DNA of 51,170 bases from Streptomyces curacoi (lineage in GTDB: Bacteria > Actinomycetota > Actinomycetes > Streptomycetales > Streptomycetaceae). Each line of letters begins with the position of its first letter. Positions within the stretch are counted from its first letter, which is position 1. Positions 26,023-33,883 of this stretch are shown one piece after another. A program made the translations under genes and the position numbers. Below the pieces are notes generated by a model. The model worked only from the letters and a program-made list of their open reading frames with translations, was not told the origin of the DNA and made no database searches. Location of the stretch: contig NZ_KQ948000.1 of assembly GCF_001513975.1 (NCBI RefSeq), positions 1 to 51,170 on the forward strand, written 5' to 3'.

Positions 26023-26697
26023 CTAGTACGAGGTCATGTTGGCGACCTTGAAGTGGTACAGCTGCCGGGCTGAGCCGTAGCGGCGGAAGTCGGCGGGGTC
26101 CTCCTCCCGCTCGGCCGCCTTGAGCAGTTCGGCGAGTTCGGCGAGGTGCTCGGCGCGCATCTCCTTCTCCACGCAGTCGGCGCCGAGGGACTTGACCGTG
26201 CCCCTGACGTAGATACGGGCCTCGTACAGCGAGTCCCCCAGCGCGTCGCCCGCGTCGCCGCACACCACCAGGCGTCCGGCCTGCCCCATGAAGGCGCTCA
26301 TGTGGCCGACGCCGCCGCCGACGACGATGTCCACACCTTTCATGGAGATCCCGCAGCGGGCGGAGGCGTCCCCGTCGATCACGAGGAGGCCGCCGTGGGC
26401 CGTGGCACCGGCGGACTGGGAGGCGTTGCCGCGCACCCGGACCGTTCCGGACATCATGTTCTCGGCCACTCCGGTGCCCGCGTTGCCGTGCACCGTGACC
26501 GTGGCGTGCTGGTTCATGCCGGCGCAGTAGTACCCCACGTGGCCCTCGACGTCGACGGTGTGGTCCTCGCGGATCCCGCAGGCCACGGCGTGCGCGCCAC
26601 GCGGGTTGAGGACCCGCCACGAGGTGGCGGCCGTGGAGTGCAGGGCCTGGTTGAGCTCGCGGACCGGGCTCTCGGCCAGGTCGATCAGCGTCGCCAT
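26023..26697 (-). CDS. mgsB: GXGXG-domain glutamate-synthase-like subunit (GlxC/MgsB-like)
   Basis: A 224-residue protein equal to the C-terminal beta-helix (GXGXG) domain of glutamate synthase. The regular repeat is visible in YYCAGMNQHATVTVHGNAGT, MMSGTVRVRGNASQS, HGGLLVIDGDASARCGIS and GRLVVCGDAGDALGDSLYE. It should structure the complex with the MgsA- and MgsC-like subunits. ATG 26697 overlaps the end of the MgsA-like gene by 13 bases. Confidence 0.88.
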   Translation of the reverse strand: MATLIDLAESPVRELNQALHSTAATSWRVLNPRGAHAVACGIREDHTVDVEGHVGYYCAGMNQHATVTVHGNAGTGVAENMMSGTVRVRGNASQSAGATAHGGLLVIDGDASARCGISMKGVDIVVGGGVGHMSAFMGQAGRLVVCGDAGDALGDSLYEARIYVRGTVKSLGADCVEKEMRAEHLAELAELLKAAEREEDPADFRRYGSARQLYHFKVANMTSY

Positions 26698-27551
26698 ACG
26701 TACACCTCTTCCGGCTCGGGTTCGAAGATGCGGGCGTTCTCGATGCCCGGCAGGACGTCCAGGGCCCGGTACTCGGAGGCCATCGCCACCCATTGGGCCG
26801 TCTCCGCGACCAGGGCGGGCTTGCAGGCGATCGCGTCGCGGACGACCGCGAAGGAGTCGCCGGTGGACACGAGCAGCGTGTAGAAACCGTCGAACCGCTC
26901 GCACAGCAGCCGCAGCGCCTTCTCCAGGTCGGCACCCTGGGCGAGCTGGTGCGCGATGTACCGTGCGCCCACCTCGGAGTCGTTCTCGCTGTCGAACTCG
27001 GCCCCTTGGGCGCGCAGTTCGCGCCGGATGGTGGCGTGGTTGGCGAAGGAGCCGTTGTGCACCAGACACTGGCCGGGGCCGACGGAGAAGGGGTGCGCGC
27101 CCTCGGGGGTGACGGCGGACTCGGTGGCCATCCGGGTGTGGCCGACGCCCTGCCATCCGGTGACACCGGCGAGCCCGAAGGACTCGGCCAACCCCACGGG
27201 ATTTCCGGTGCCTTTGAGTACGGCCATGCCCGTGCCGGAGCCGATGACGGTGGCGTGGGGCAGCGCGGCCGAGACGGCTGCGAGCAGGTCGCCGTCCGCG
27301 TGCACGACCGTGGTGGCGTCGGCCGCGACGGCCACGGCGCCGGGCAGCGCGGCCTCCGCCTCGGCCGGTGTGACCCCCAGCAGCGAGACGACGGCACGTC
27401 CCGGCGGGGACAGACGCGGGTCGCCGTAGACCGCGACCCCCGCCGAGTCCGGGCCGCGTTCGACGACCTGCCCCAGCATCGCGGTCAGCAGCGCGCCGAG
27501 CCGGGGTTCGAGGGAGGGCTCGCGCAGATGGAGCCCCACGATTCCGCACAT
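26685..27551 (-). CDS. mgsA: class II glutamine amidotransferase subunit (GlxB/MgsA-like)
   Basis: A 288-residue class II (Ntn-type) amidotransferase. It starts MCGIVGL, so Cys2 becomes the N-terminal nucleophile after Met removal. Other landmarks are ERGPDSAGVAVYG, GVGHTRMATES and LVHNGSFANHATIRRELRAQ. It would hydrolyse the amide of glutamine or gamma-glutamylmethylamide and pass the amine to the other subunits. It is the second gene of the operon. Confidence 0.9.
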   Translation of the reverse strand: MCGIVGLHLREPSLEPRLGALLTAMLGQVVERGPDSAGVAVYGDPRLSPPGRAVVSLLGVTPAEAEAALPGAVAVAADATTVVHADGDLLAAVSAALPHATVIGSGTGMAVLKGTGNPVGLAESFGLAGVTGWQGVGHTRMATESAVTPEGAHPFSVGPGQCLVHNGSFANHATIRRELRAQGAEFDSENDSEVGARYIAHQLAQGADLEKALRLLCERFDGFYTLLVSTGDSFAVVRDAIACKPALVAETAQWVAMASEYRALDVLPGIENARIFEPEPEEVYVWRR

Positions 27552-27565
27552 CTCAGATCCCTTCG

Positions 27566-27626
27566 GAAGGCGGTCGGTCAGAAGGCGGTCGGTCAGAAGA
27601 CGGCCAGTTCAGAAGGCGGTCAGATA
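27566..27626. repeat. 15-bp minisatellite at the end of the glutamine-synthetase-like gene
   Basis: Two exact copies of GAAGGCGGTCGGTCA are followed by two diverged copies. The last one forms the 3' end of the coding sequence (residues DRYLTAF and stop). The terminal codons have been duplicated into the gap before the next gene. Confidence 0.8.
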
Positions 27627-28937
27627 GCGGTCCAGCTCCCAGGGGCCGACCGTGGCGTGCCAGTCGAAGAACTCCTCGCGTTTGAGGTCGGCGAAGTACT
27701 GGCTCACCCCGGTCCCGGCCACGTCCAGGGCACCGCTGATCACGTCGTCCGCCTGGAGGGCCTCGACGGCGTGCAGCAGGGTGGGCGGGAGTTCCGGGCC
27801 CTTGCCCACCGCGCCGGGCTCGCCCGGGTCGAGGCCGCGTTCGATACCGTCGAGGCCCGCGGCGAGGGCGGCGGCAGCGGCGAGGTAGGGGTTGGCGGCG
27901 CCGTCACCGCCGCGCAGTTCGATGCGGTTGCCGTCGGGAACGCGGACGAAATGGGTGCGGTCGTTGCCGCCGTAACCCGCCATGCGGGGCGACCAGGTGG
28001 CGCCCGAGCGAGTGGAGACCGCGCCGGTCCGCTTGTAGGAATTGACCGTCGGCGCGATGACGGCCTGGAGCGCCCGCGCGTGCTCGACGATCCCGGCGAC
28101 GAAGGAATAGGCGAGCGGGGAGAGACCGAGCCCGCGCCCGTCGGTGGTGTCGGGGAAGGCGGGCTCATCGCCCCGCCACAGTGACATGTGCAGGTGCATG
28201 CCGGTGCCGGTGCGGTCGGTGAACGGCTTCGGCATGAACGTGGCGGTCATGCCGCGCTGTTCGGCCAGCACCGACACCAGGTACCGCATGGTGATCACCC
28301 GGTCGGCGGTAGTGAGGGCGTCGGAGTGCTGGAAGTTCTGCTCGAACTGGCCGTTGCCGTCCTCATGGTCGTTGGCGTAGTTGCCCCAGCCGAGCGCGTT
28401 CATGGCACTGGAAACCGCGGTGAGGTGGTCGTACATCCGGGTCAGGCCGCGCGCGTCGTAACAAGGCTGCGGCGCGGTGTCCCTGACGTCGGCGACGCTG
28501 AGCACGCCGTGCTCGTCCCGGTTGACCAGGAAGTACTCGACCTCCGCGCCCACGGCCAGGGAGAGCCCCCGGGCCCCGGCCCGCTCCAGCAGACTGCGCA
28601 GGATGACGCGGGGCGCGTAGGGCCAGGGTTCGCCCTCCACGTACGGGTCGCAGTGGACGAGGGCGAGACCGGGCTTGACGAAGGGGACGGGTGTGTACGA
28701 GGAGGTGTCCGGCCGTGCGACGACGTCGGGGTCGCTCGGCTGCTGGCCGAGCGCGCCGGCCGCGTATCCGGCGAACCCGACGCCCTCGTCGCGGAGTTCC
28801 TCGACGGCCTGGGCAGGAACGAGCTTGGCGCAGGGCTTGCCGGTCAGGTCGACGAAGACGGCCAGTACGAACTCGATGCCGTCGGCGCGGACCAGCTCGG
28901 CGAGATCGGGGGCGTCCGCCGCTGGGTCGGTCGTCAT
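27609..28937 (-). CDS. glutamine-synthetase-like ligase (GlnT / GmaS-like)
   Basis: A 442-residue member of the glutamine synthetase superfamily, in the GlnT/GmaS-type group by gene context. Conserved pieces include GAEVEYFLVNRDEHG, NDHEDGNGQFEQNF (metal-binding acidic residues), FMPKPFTDRTGTGMHLHMSL, NSYKR and FVRVPDGNRIELRGGDGAANP. In N-methylglutamate pathways the equivalent enzyme, GmaS, ligates methylamine to glutamate with ATP, forming gamma-glutamylmethylamide; in other settings it is a glutamine synthetase or another amine ligase. The context of three glutamate-synthase-like subunits and an N-methyl amino acid oxidase favours GmaS. It is the first gene of the operon and has a candidate operator just upstream. 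Confidence 0.88.
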   Translation of the reverse strand: MTTDPAADAPDLAELVRADGIEFVLAVFVDLTGKPCAKLVPAQAVEELRDEGVGFAGYAAGALGQQPSDPDVVARPDTSSYTPVPFVKPGLALVHCDPYVEGEPWPYAPRVILRSLLERAGARGLSLAVGAEVEYFLVNRDEHGVLSVADVRDTAPQPCYDARGLTRMYDHLTAVSSAMNALGWGNYANDHEDGNGQFEQNFQHSDALTTADRVITMRYLVSVLAEQRGMTATFMPKPFTDRTGTGMHLHMSLWRGDEPAFPDTTDGRGLGLSPLAYSFVAGIVEHARALQAVIAPTVNSYKRTGAVSTRSGATWSPRMAGYGGNDRTHFVRVPDGNRIELRGGDGAANPYLAAAAALAAGLDGIERGLDPGEPGAVGKGPELPPTLLHAVEALQADDVISGALDVAGTGVSQYFADLKREEFFDWHATVGPWELDRYLTAF

Positions 28938-28960
28938 GGGGCCTCCCTGGCCACGATGGA

Positions 28961-29001
28961 GTGTCTACTGTGATGAACCGTCGTTGCATGCGAGTAGACA
29001 C
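28961..29001. promoter_or_regulatory. inverted repeat upstream of the glutamine-synthetase-like gene
   Basis: GTGTCTACT (28961-28969) and its exact complement AGTAGACAC (28993-29001) flank a 23-base spacer. The site is 24-64 bases upstream of the first gene of the operon and next to a GntR gene. It is a candidate operator for that regulator. Confidence 0.5.
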
Positions 29002-29071
29002 CCTGGGAGTTACGGGAAGATTGCGGCGGTGGAAGCTCCCCGTAAGCCGACGGATTTCCCCCGCAAGCCGC

Positions 29072-29111
29072 AGGGCCGGGCACCGCCTCCGAAGAGGCGG
29101 AACCCGGCCCT
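29072..29111 (-). terminator. strong stem-loop after the GntR gene
   Basis: AGGGCCGGG (29072-29080) pairs with CCCGGCCCT (29103-29111). An inner CCGCCTC/GAGGCGG helix closes on a CGAA tetraloop. It lies 43 bases after the GntR stop on the minus strand and separates the upstream transporter operon from the amine operon. Confidence 0.75.
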
Positions 29112-29153
29112 GGTCCACCGTCAGGCTGCCTGCGGCCAATGTGATCGCCCGGT

Positions 29154-29822
29154 TCAGGAACCTGCCGTGCCGAACCTCTCGTTCGAACCGCTGAGGGGCA
29201 GCCCCGCCAGCAGCGCACGTCGGCTTGCCCTGACGTGCTCCCGCATCACGTGCTCGGCGCTGTCTCCGTCCTTCTCCAGGATCAGCTCCAGGACGAGGTG
29301 GTGCTCACGGTCTGACTGAAGCGGGCGGCCCGGCTGGCTCAGCGACGTGTTCACCAGCCGGGAGTACGCCAGCTGATTCATCAGCATCCGGTAGTGGGAC
29401 TCCAGCTTGCTGTTGTCGGCACCGGCTATGAGCAGGTCGTGGAACTCCTGGACCAACTCCGCGTACCGCTCCCGGTCGTCCCGCGCCACCGCTTCGTCGG
29501 CCTCGCGCAGGTTCCGCTCGAGCAGGTCGATCTCCGCGACACGGCCGCGCCGGGCGAGGAGGCGGGCGGCCGCGCCCTCGAGAAGCTCCTTCATCTCGAA
29601 GAGTTCCGTGATCTCGCGGCGGGAGGGGGTGGTGACGAATGTCCCGACGCGGGGCCGGATTTCGACCAGCCCTTCGGTCTGCAGCTGCTTGAGGGCTTCG
29701 CGCACCGGCGTACGGCTGACTCCGAACTCCTCCGCGAGGGCGAGCTCCGAGAGCGGAGCGCCGGGATCGATGTCTCCCTTGATGATCCGCCGGCGCATTT
29801 CGGCGATCACCCTGGCCTGCAT
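29154..29822 (-). CDS. GntR-family (FCD type) transcriptional regulator
   Basis: A 222-residue regulator. The winged helix-turn-helix (about 1-65) shows MQARVIAEMRRRIIKGDIDP and LAEEFGVSRTPVREALKQLQ. The C-terminal FCD ligand domain (about 80-205) has EMKELLEGAAARLLARRG and REHVRASRRALLAGL. I prefer ATG 29822, with GGGAGGG seven bases upstream. GTG 29885 also has GGAGGAGGG and would add 21 residues across a GC-rich inverted repeat that is common in Streptomyces leaders. It probably represses the transporter/oxygenase operons, the amine operon, or both. Ligands of FCD regulators are usually organic acids. Confidence 0.9.
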   Translation of the reverse strand: MQARVIAEMRRRIIKGDIDPGAPLSELALAEEFGVSRTPVREALKQLQTEGLVEIRPRVGTFVTTPSRREITELFEMKELLEGAAARLLARRGRVAEIDLLERNLREADEAVARDDRERYAELVQEFHDLLIAGADNSKLESHYRMLMNQLAYSRLVNTSLSQPGRPLQSDREHHLVLELILEKDGDSAEHVMREHVRASRRALLAGLPLSGSNERFGTAGS

Positions 29823-29919
29823 CGACCCTCCCCCAGCCTCCGGCCGGGGGGACCCCCACTTCGGTTCGCTCTTTGCGCGATTCACCGAGCCCTCCTCCGT
29901 CTCCCGAGCCACCCGCCGG

Positions 29920-30423
29920 TCATCCCAACGGCGCGAGCGCGCCACCGTCGAAGAACTTACCCGCGCTGTAGACCATCGGATGGCGCTCGGCCACCGAGGC
30001 GTGCACCACGCGGCAGATGAACACGGTGTGGGTGCTGGCCTGCAGCCGCTCGCGGATCTCGACCTCCATCTGCGCGCTGCTCCGGGCGATCAGCGGGCTG
30101 CCGCAGGGGCCGCTCTCCCATTCCACGTCCTTGAACTTGTCATCGGCCTTGCTCGCGAACGTACCGACGACATCGAGCTGGTCCGTGGACAGGATGTTGA
30201 TCGCGAGGTGGTCCGCCCGGAACAGACAGTCATGGGTGGAAGAGGTGCGCTGGACGCACACCATCACGGTGGCGGGGTCGAGCGAGATGCTCGAGAACGC
30301 GTTGACGGCCAGTCCTCTGGGCGTCTGTCCGTCCATCGCGGTCACGACCGTGACACCGGTGACGAACCGCCGGTTGACCTGCTTCATCACGTCGAGGTCG
30401 GGCTTCGAGGCGAGCGGCGCCAT
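29920..30423 (-). CDS. flavin reductase (HpaC-like) family protein
   Basis: A 167-residue flavin reductase of two-component monooxygenases. The FMN-binding split barrel is shown by FVTGVTVVTAMDGQTPRGLA, NAFSSISLDPATVMVCV and HLAINILSTDQLDVVGTFAS. It should supply reduced flavin to the luciferase-like monooxygenase encoded at 36324-37367. ATG 30423 has AGGAG seven bases upstream. ATG 30450, which overlaps the stop of the previous gene as TGATG, would add nine residues. It is third in a minus-strand operon behind the BCCT transporter and SnoaL-like genes. Confidence 0.9.
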   Translation of the reverse strand: MAPLASKPDLDVMKQVNRRFVTGVTVVTAMDGQTPRGLAVNAFSSISLDPATVMVCVQRTSSTHDCLFRADHLAINILSTDQLDVVGTFASKADDKFKDVEWESGPCGSPLIARSSAQMEVEIRERLQASTHTVFICRVVHASVAERHPMVYSAGKFFDGGALAPLG

Positions 30424-30449
30424 GGAGATGCTCCTAGTCATCTTGATCA

Positions 30450-30875
30450 TCAGTCCTGTCCCACCCGGATGACGCCCAACGCCGAGAGCAACGCCCGGGG
30501 GTCCCACGTCACGTGTTCCTCAACGATCCGGTCCCCCTCGAACCGGGCGAACGTGGCGCCGCTGACCTCGACACGCCGCTCGGTGGGAGGGACGCCGAGG
30601 AACGAGTTCACATGGGTTCCGGCGCTGTGCCAGCGGATCGCTGCCCTGTCGCCCTCGACCAGGATGTCGTCGATGGTCGTGACCAGGTCCGGGAAGGCCG
30701 CTCGGGTCGTGACGATCGCGGCCTTGAAAGCGTTCAGGTCCTGCGGGTGCGGGTCTTGGCCGTGGCGGAGGTAGGCCGGGCTCAGCAGTGTGTCGAGGGC
30801 GTCGACGTCACCCTGGCCCCAGGCCGCGGCCCACGCCTTCTCGATGAGCCCACGGCGGGTATCAGTGTGCGGCAT
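30450..30875 (-). CDS. SnoaL-like (ester cyclase) protein
   Basis: A 141-residue NTF2-fold protein of the SnoaL-like polyketide cyclase/ester cyclase group. Recognisable parts are EKAWAAAWGQGDVDALDTLL, AFPDLVTTIDDILVEGDRAA, IRWHSAGTHVNSFLGVPPTE and RIVEEHVTWDPRALL. In this catabolic setting it may act on a lactone or open-chain intermediate, but nothing in the sequence defines the reaction. Its start overlaps the end of the transporter gene by 14 bases. Confidence 0.85.
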   Translation of the reverse strand: MPHTDTRRGLIEKAWAAAWGQGDVDALDTLLSPAYLRHGQDPHPQDLNAFKAAIVTTRAAFPDLVTTIDDILVEGDRAAIRWHSAGTHVNSFLGVPPTERRVEVSGATFARFEGDRIVEEHVTWDPRALLSALGVIRVGQD

Positions 30876-32457
30876 CGGTCTTCTCCTTTCGGTCCGCCCG
30901 CAGTTCCTTCCAGAAGGACACGGCCAGACCGGCGATGATCACGAGGAACGGCAAGGACGTCACGATGACGGTGTTCTGCAGGGCGTTCAGTCCGCCGGCG
31001 AGCATGAGGACGACCGCTGTGACACCGGTGAGGACGCCCCAGAGGATGAGCACCGAACGGCGCGGGGTGAGCGATCCGTCCGAGGTCATCATGGACAGCA
31101 CGTAGGTGTTGGCGTCCGCGCCGGAGACGAAGAACATCACGACCAGGATGATCGCGATCGCCGAGGTGAGCCCGGCGAGTGGGAAGTGGTCGAGGGTCGC
31201 GAAGAAGGCGCTGTTGATGTCGGCCGCGGTCTGCTTGGCGATGTCGCCGCCCTCGAACATGTCGATGTGGATCGCGGTGCCGCCGAAGACCGTGAACCAG
31301 GTGAAGAACACCACGCTGGGGACGACCAGGACGCCCATGATGAAGCCGCGGATGGTGCGCCCACGCGAGATACGGGCCAGGAAGACGCCGACGAAGGCAC
31401 CCCAGGAGACCCACCAGGCCATCATGAAGTAGGTCCACCACTGCATCCACTCGAGCCCGCCGAACGCGGTGCCCTGCAGGCTCATCCGGAAGAAGTCGGT
31501 GGCCCATTGGCCCACGGACTCGATGTACAGGTTCGCGAGGAACACGGTCGGGCCGACGACCAGCATGAAGACGAACAGCGCGATCGCCAGCAGCGTGCTG
31601 CCCTGGCTCAGCAGCTTGATGCCCTTGCTGACACCGGTCACCGCCGACAGCGTGAAGACCGAGGTGACGGCGGCGATGATGAGCACCTGGCTCACCGAGT
31701 TGACCGGCATCCCGAACAACCTGCCGAGACCGTTGTTGACCTGGAGAGCTCCCAGGCCGAGGGAGGTCGTGGTGCCGAAGAGCGTCGCGAACACGGCCAG
31801 CACGTCGATCGCCTTGCCGATCGGCCCGTTCACCCGGTCGCCGAGCAGCGGCTCGAACATCTGGCTCACCAGAGTGCGCCGACCCTTGCGATGGGTCGAG
31901 TACGCGATGGCCAGGCCGAAGACGGCGAAGATCGCCCAGGCCTGCAGACCCCAGTCGAAGTAGGAGTACTGGAGCGCGCGAACCGCTGCCGCCGGTGTGT
32001 TCGGCTCGGCGAGGCCGTGCGGCGGAGTCGCCAGGTGAGAGATGGGCTCGGCGACGCCGTACGAGACCAGCCCGATGCCCATGACCGCGCTGAGGATCAT
32101 GGCGAACCAGCTGAGCGTGGAGAACTCGGGACGATCGCTGTCCTTGCCGAGTCTGATGTCGCCGGCGGGGCTGAAGGCGAGGAACACCAGGAAGACCAGG
32201 ATGCCGAGCGTGACCACCAGGTAGCTCCAGCCGAAAGTGGCCGTCACCCAGTTCAGGGAGGTGTTCGTGACCTTGTTCAGGTTGTCCGTGAAGAGCACCG
32301 CCCAGGCCACGAAGAGGGCGGAGATGCCGAGCGAGGTCCAGAAGACGGAACCGAGTCTGCCGCCGCCGTCATGGCCTTCGACCGTGCCCTTGATGGTGTT
32401 TTCTTCACCGCTGCCCGACGGCGTCGCTTCCGTACCGGTTCGAAGGTGACTGGACAT
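30862..32457 (-). CDS. BCCT-family betaine/choline/carnitine-type transporter
   Basis: A 531-residue membrane protein with twelve hydrophobic segments. The BCCT hallmark is the Trp-rich segment MQWWTYFMMAWWVSWGAFVG followed by FLARISRGRTIRGFI. The unwound glycine segment of the first helix of the core appears as MILSAVMGIGLVSYGVAEP, where Gly-Val-Ala-Glu is typical. BCCT carriers import zwitterionic or quaternary ammonium compounds with sodium or protons. The substrate here is probably the compound degraded by the divergent operon. ATG 32457 has AAGGAG five bases upstream. No extended regulatory C-terminal tail like that of the osmosensor BetP is present, which favours a catabolic rather than an osmotic role. 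Confidence 0.93.
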   Translation of the reverse strand: MSSHLRTGTEATPSGSGEENTIKGTVEGHDGGGRLGSVFWTSLGISALFVAWAVLFTDNLNKVTNTSLNWVTATFGWSYLVVTLGILVFLVFLAFSPAGDIRLGKDSDRPEFSTLSWFAMILSAVMGIGLVSYGVAEPISHLATPPHGLAEPNTPAAAVRALQYSYFDWGLQAWAIFAVFGLAIAYSTHRKGRRTLVSQMFEPLLGDRVNGPIGKAIDVLAVFATLFGTTTSLGLGALQVNNGLGRLFGMPVNSVSQVLIIAAVTSVFTLSAVTGVSKGIKLLSQGSTLLAIALFVFMLVVGPTVFLANLYIESVGQWATDFFRMSLQGTAFGGLEWMQWWTYFMMAWWVSWGAFVGVFLARISRGRTIRGFIMGVLVVPSVVFFTWFTVFGGTAIHIDMFEGGDIAKQTAADINSAFFATLDHFPLAGLTSAIAIILVVMFFVSGADANTYVLSMMTSDGSLTPRRSVLILWGVLTGVTAVVLMLAGGLNALQNTVIVTSLPFLVIIAGLAVSFWKELRADRKEKTDAAH

Positions 32458-32664
32458 GTAACTCCTTAGAGTCCGCAGGGCCTGATGCCACCCGCCCTGG
32501 CATGCAAGCAGCAGTAAGGCATGGCACGGATGGGGCGTCAAGGGTTCGGTGGCGACGAATCACGTCCAGACCCTGGATGCCGTAAATATCTACAGGTCAA
32601 AGGCTTACGACTGGCCTCACAGGGGGCCGAGAGGGAGCGCGGAGAAGCCCTTCTGTCCAACCCC

Positions 32665-32694
32665 TTGACCGTCACAAGCGGCGATGCCTATCGT
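32665..32694 (+). promoter_or_regulatory. candidate promoter of the oxygenase operon
   Basis: TTGACC (32665-32670) and TATCGT (32689-32694) are separated by 18 bases and resemble a vegetative-sigma promoter. Transcription would start at about 32701-32703, at the ATG of the first gene, so the transcript may be leaderless. The divergent spacer (32458-32702) also holds ATGCCA-N7-TGGCAT at 32485-32503, a possible operator. Confidence 0.45.
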
Positions 32695-32702
32695 CCTGTG
32701 CC

Positions 32703-33329
32703 ATGCAAGAGCGAATGGATCACCCTGACGAGAGCATCGGTCTCCGGAAGCTCGTGCTCTACCGCGATGTCGTCTTCACCGAGGCGGGCCAGGCACCGGC
32801 TCTGCCCGCGCGGCGAGCCAGCGTCGCCGCGGTCATACGCAACCCCTGGGTGGGTACCGGCCCTTCGGCTGATCTGTCGCCGGAGCAGGGCCATATCGCC
32901 CCGGTGCTCGCGAAGTTGCTGACCGACCGGCTCATCGCCGCCCTGGGCGGCGTGGACGAGATCGAATCGTTCGGCAAGGCCGCGATCGTCGGTACGGCGG
33001 GCGAGATCGAGCACGCCGGAGCCCTCATCCATACCCCGTACTTCGGCAATCTGGTGCGGGAGTTCCTCCACGGCGAGTCGGTCATCTGCTTCGCCGACAC
33101 CCGTGCCGAGGCCGGCGAGACGCTGATCGTCCCGCTCTGGCACAAGACCCGAGCCTCGACGCGCAGCCACTACCAGACCATCAGCGCCCGCGTCTCCGAC
33201 GCCCCGCGTGCGGACGAGATCGTCGTCATCGCGGCCGCGTCGACGGGGCCGCGCCCCCACCCTCGCATCGGGGACCGCATGACCGACCCCGTCGTCACCA
33301 CCGAAAGCCTGGAGGTAGTTCCCTCATGA
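32703..33329 (+). CDS. amino acid synthesis (DUF1185) family protein, copy 1
   Basis: A 208-residue member of the AA_synth/DUF1185 family. The fold-specific phrases are ASVAAVIRNPWVGTG, SFGKAAIVGTAGEIEHAGA, LIHTPYFGN and ADEIVVIAAASTGPRPHPRI. The family is found in catabolic clusters and its reaction is unknown. A second, more diverged copy follows with a four-base overlap, so the two may form a heteromer. ATG 32703 may be leaderless; the downstream ATG 32715 is an alternative. Confidence 0.85.
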   Translation: MQERMDHPDESIGLRKLVLYRDVVFTEAGQAPALPARRASVAAVIRNPWVGTGPSADLSPEQGHIAPVLAKLLTDRLIAALGGVDEIESFGKAAIVGTAGEIEHAGALIHTPYFGNLVREFLHGESVICFADTRAEAGETLIVPLWHKTRASTRSHYQTISARVSDAPRADEIVVIAAASTGPRPHPRIGDRMTDPVVTTESLEVVPS

Positions 33330-33877
33330 ACGTCCGCAAGATCGTGACCGTCGTCGAGGAGATCCGCACCGAAGGCGGCCGCAGGGTCGATCGCCCCGCC
33401 CGCGTCGCCGTCGTCGCGGCGGTGATCGAGAACCCCTGGTCCGGTCAGGGCTTCGTGGAGGACCTCAATCCCGGCATCGAAGCGAACGCCTCCGATCTCG
33501 GCGCGCTACTGGCCCCGGCGGTGCTCGACGCCCTCCAGGCACCCGCCGAGGCGTACGGCAAGGCGGCCATCGTCGGCCTGGACGGGGAGATCGAGCACGG
33601 CTCGGCACTGATCCACACGCTCAAGTTCGGCGACCACTTTCGCAAGGCCGCGGACGCCACCACCCTGCTGCCCGCGGTCGAGAAACGCGGGCCCGCCGGC
33701 ATCGTCTTCGACATCCCGCTGAAGCACATCACCGACGCCACGATCCGTTCGCACCACCAGACCGTCGAGGTCCGCATCAGCGACGCCCCCCACCCGAACG
33801 AGATTGTCATCGCCCTCGCCGCAGCCTCCCAGGGGCGCCCCCAGCAGCGCCTGGCACCGCTCTCGACCGAGCAGTAG
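33326..33877 (+). CDS. amino acid synthesis (DUF1185) family protein, copy 2
   Basis: A 183-residue DUF1185 protein. It shares with copy 1 the order VVAAVIENPWSGQG, YGKAAIVGLDGEIEHGSALI, HTLKFGDHFR, and HPNEIVIALAAASQGRPQQR. ATG 33326 overlaps the stop of copy 1 (ATGA). The conserved histidines and acidic residues of the central loop occur in both copies, so neither looks degenerate. The pairing suggests an obligate partnership or two related steps. Confidence 0.85.
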   Translation: MNVRKIVTVVEEIRTEGGRRVDRPARVAVVAAVIENPWSGQGFVEDLNPGIEANASDLGALLAPAVLDALQAPAEAYGKAAIVGLDGEIEHGSALIHTLKFGDHFRKAADATTLLPAVEKRGPAGIVFDIPLKHITDATIRSHHQTVEVRISDAPHPNEIVIALAAASQGRPQQRLAPLSTEQ

Positions 33878-33883
33878 GTGCCC

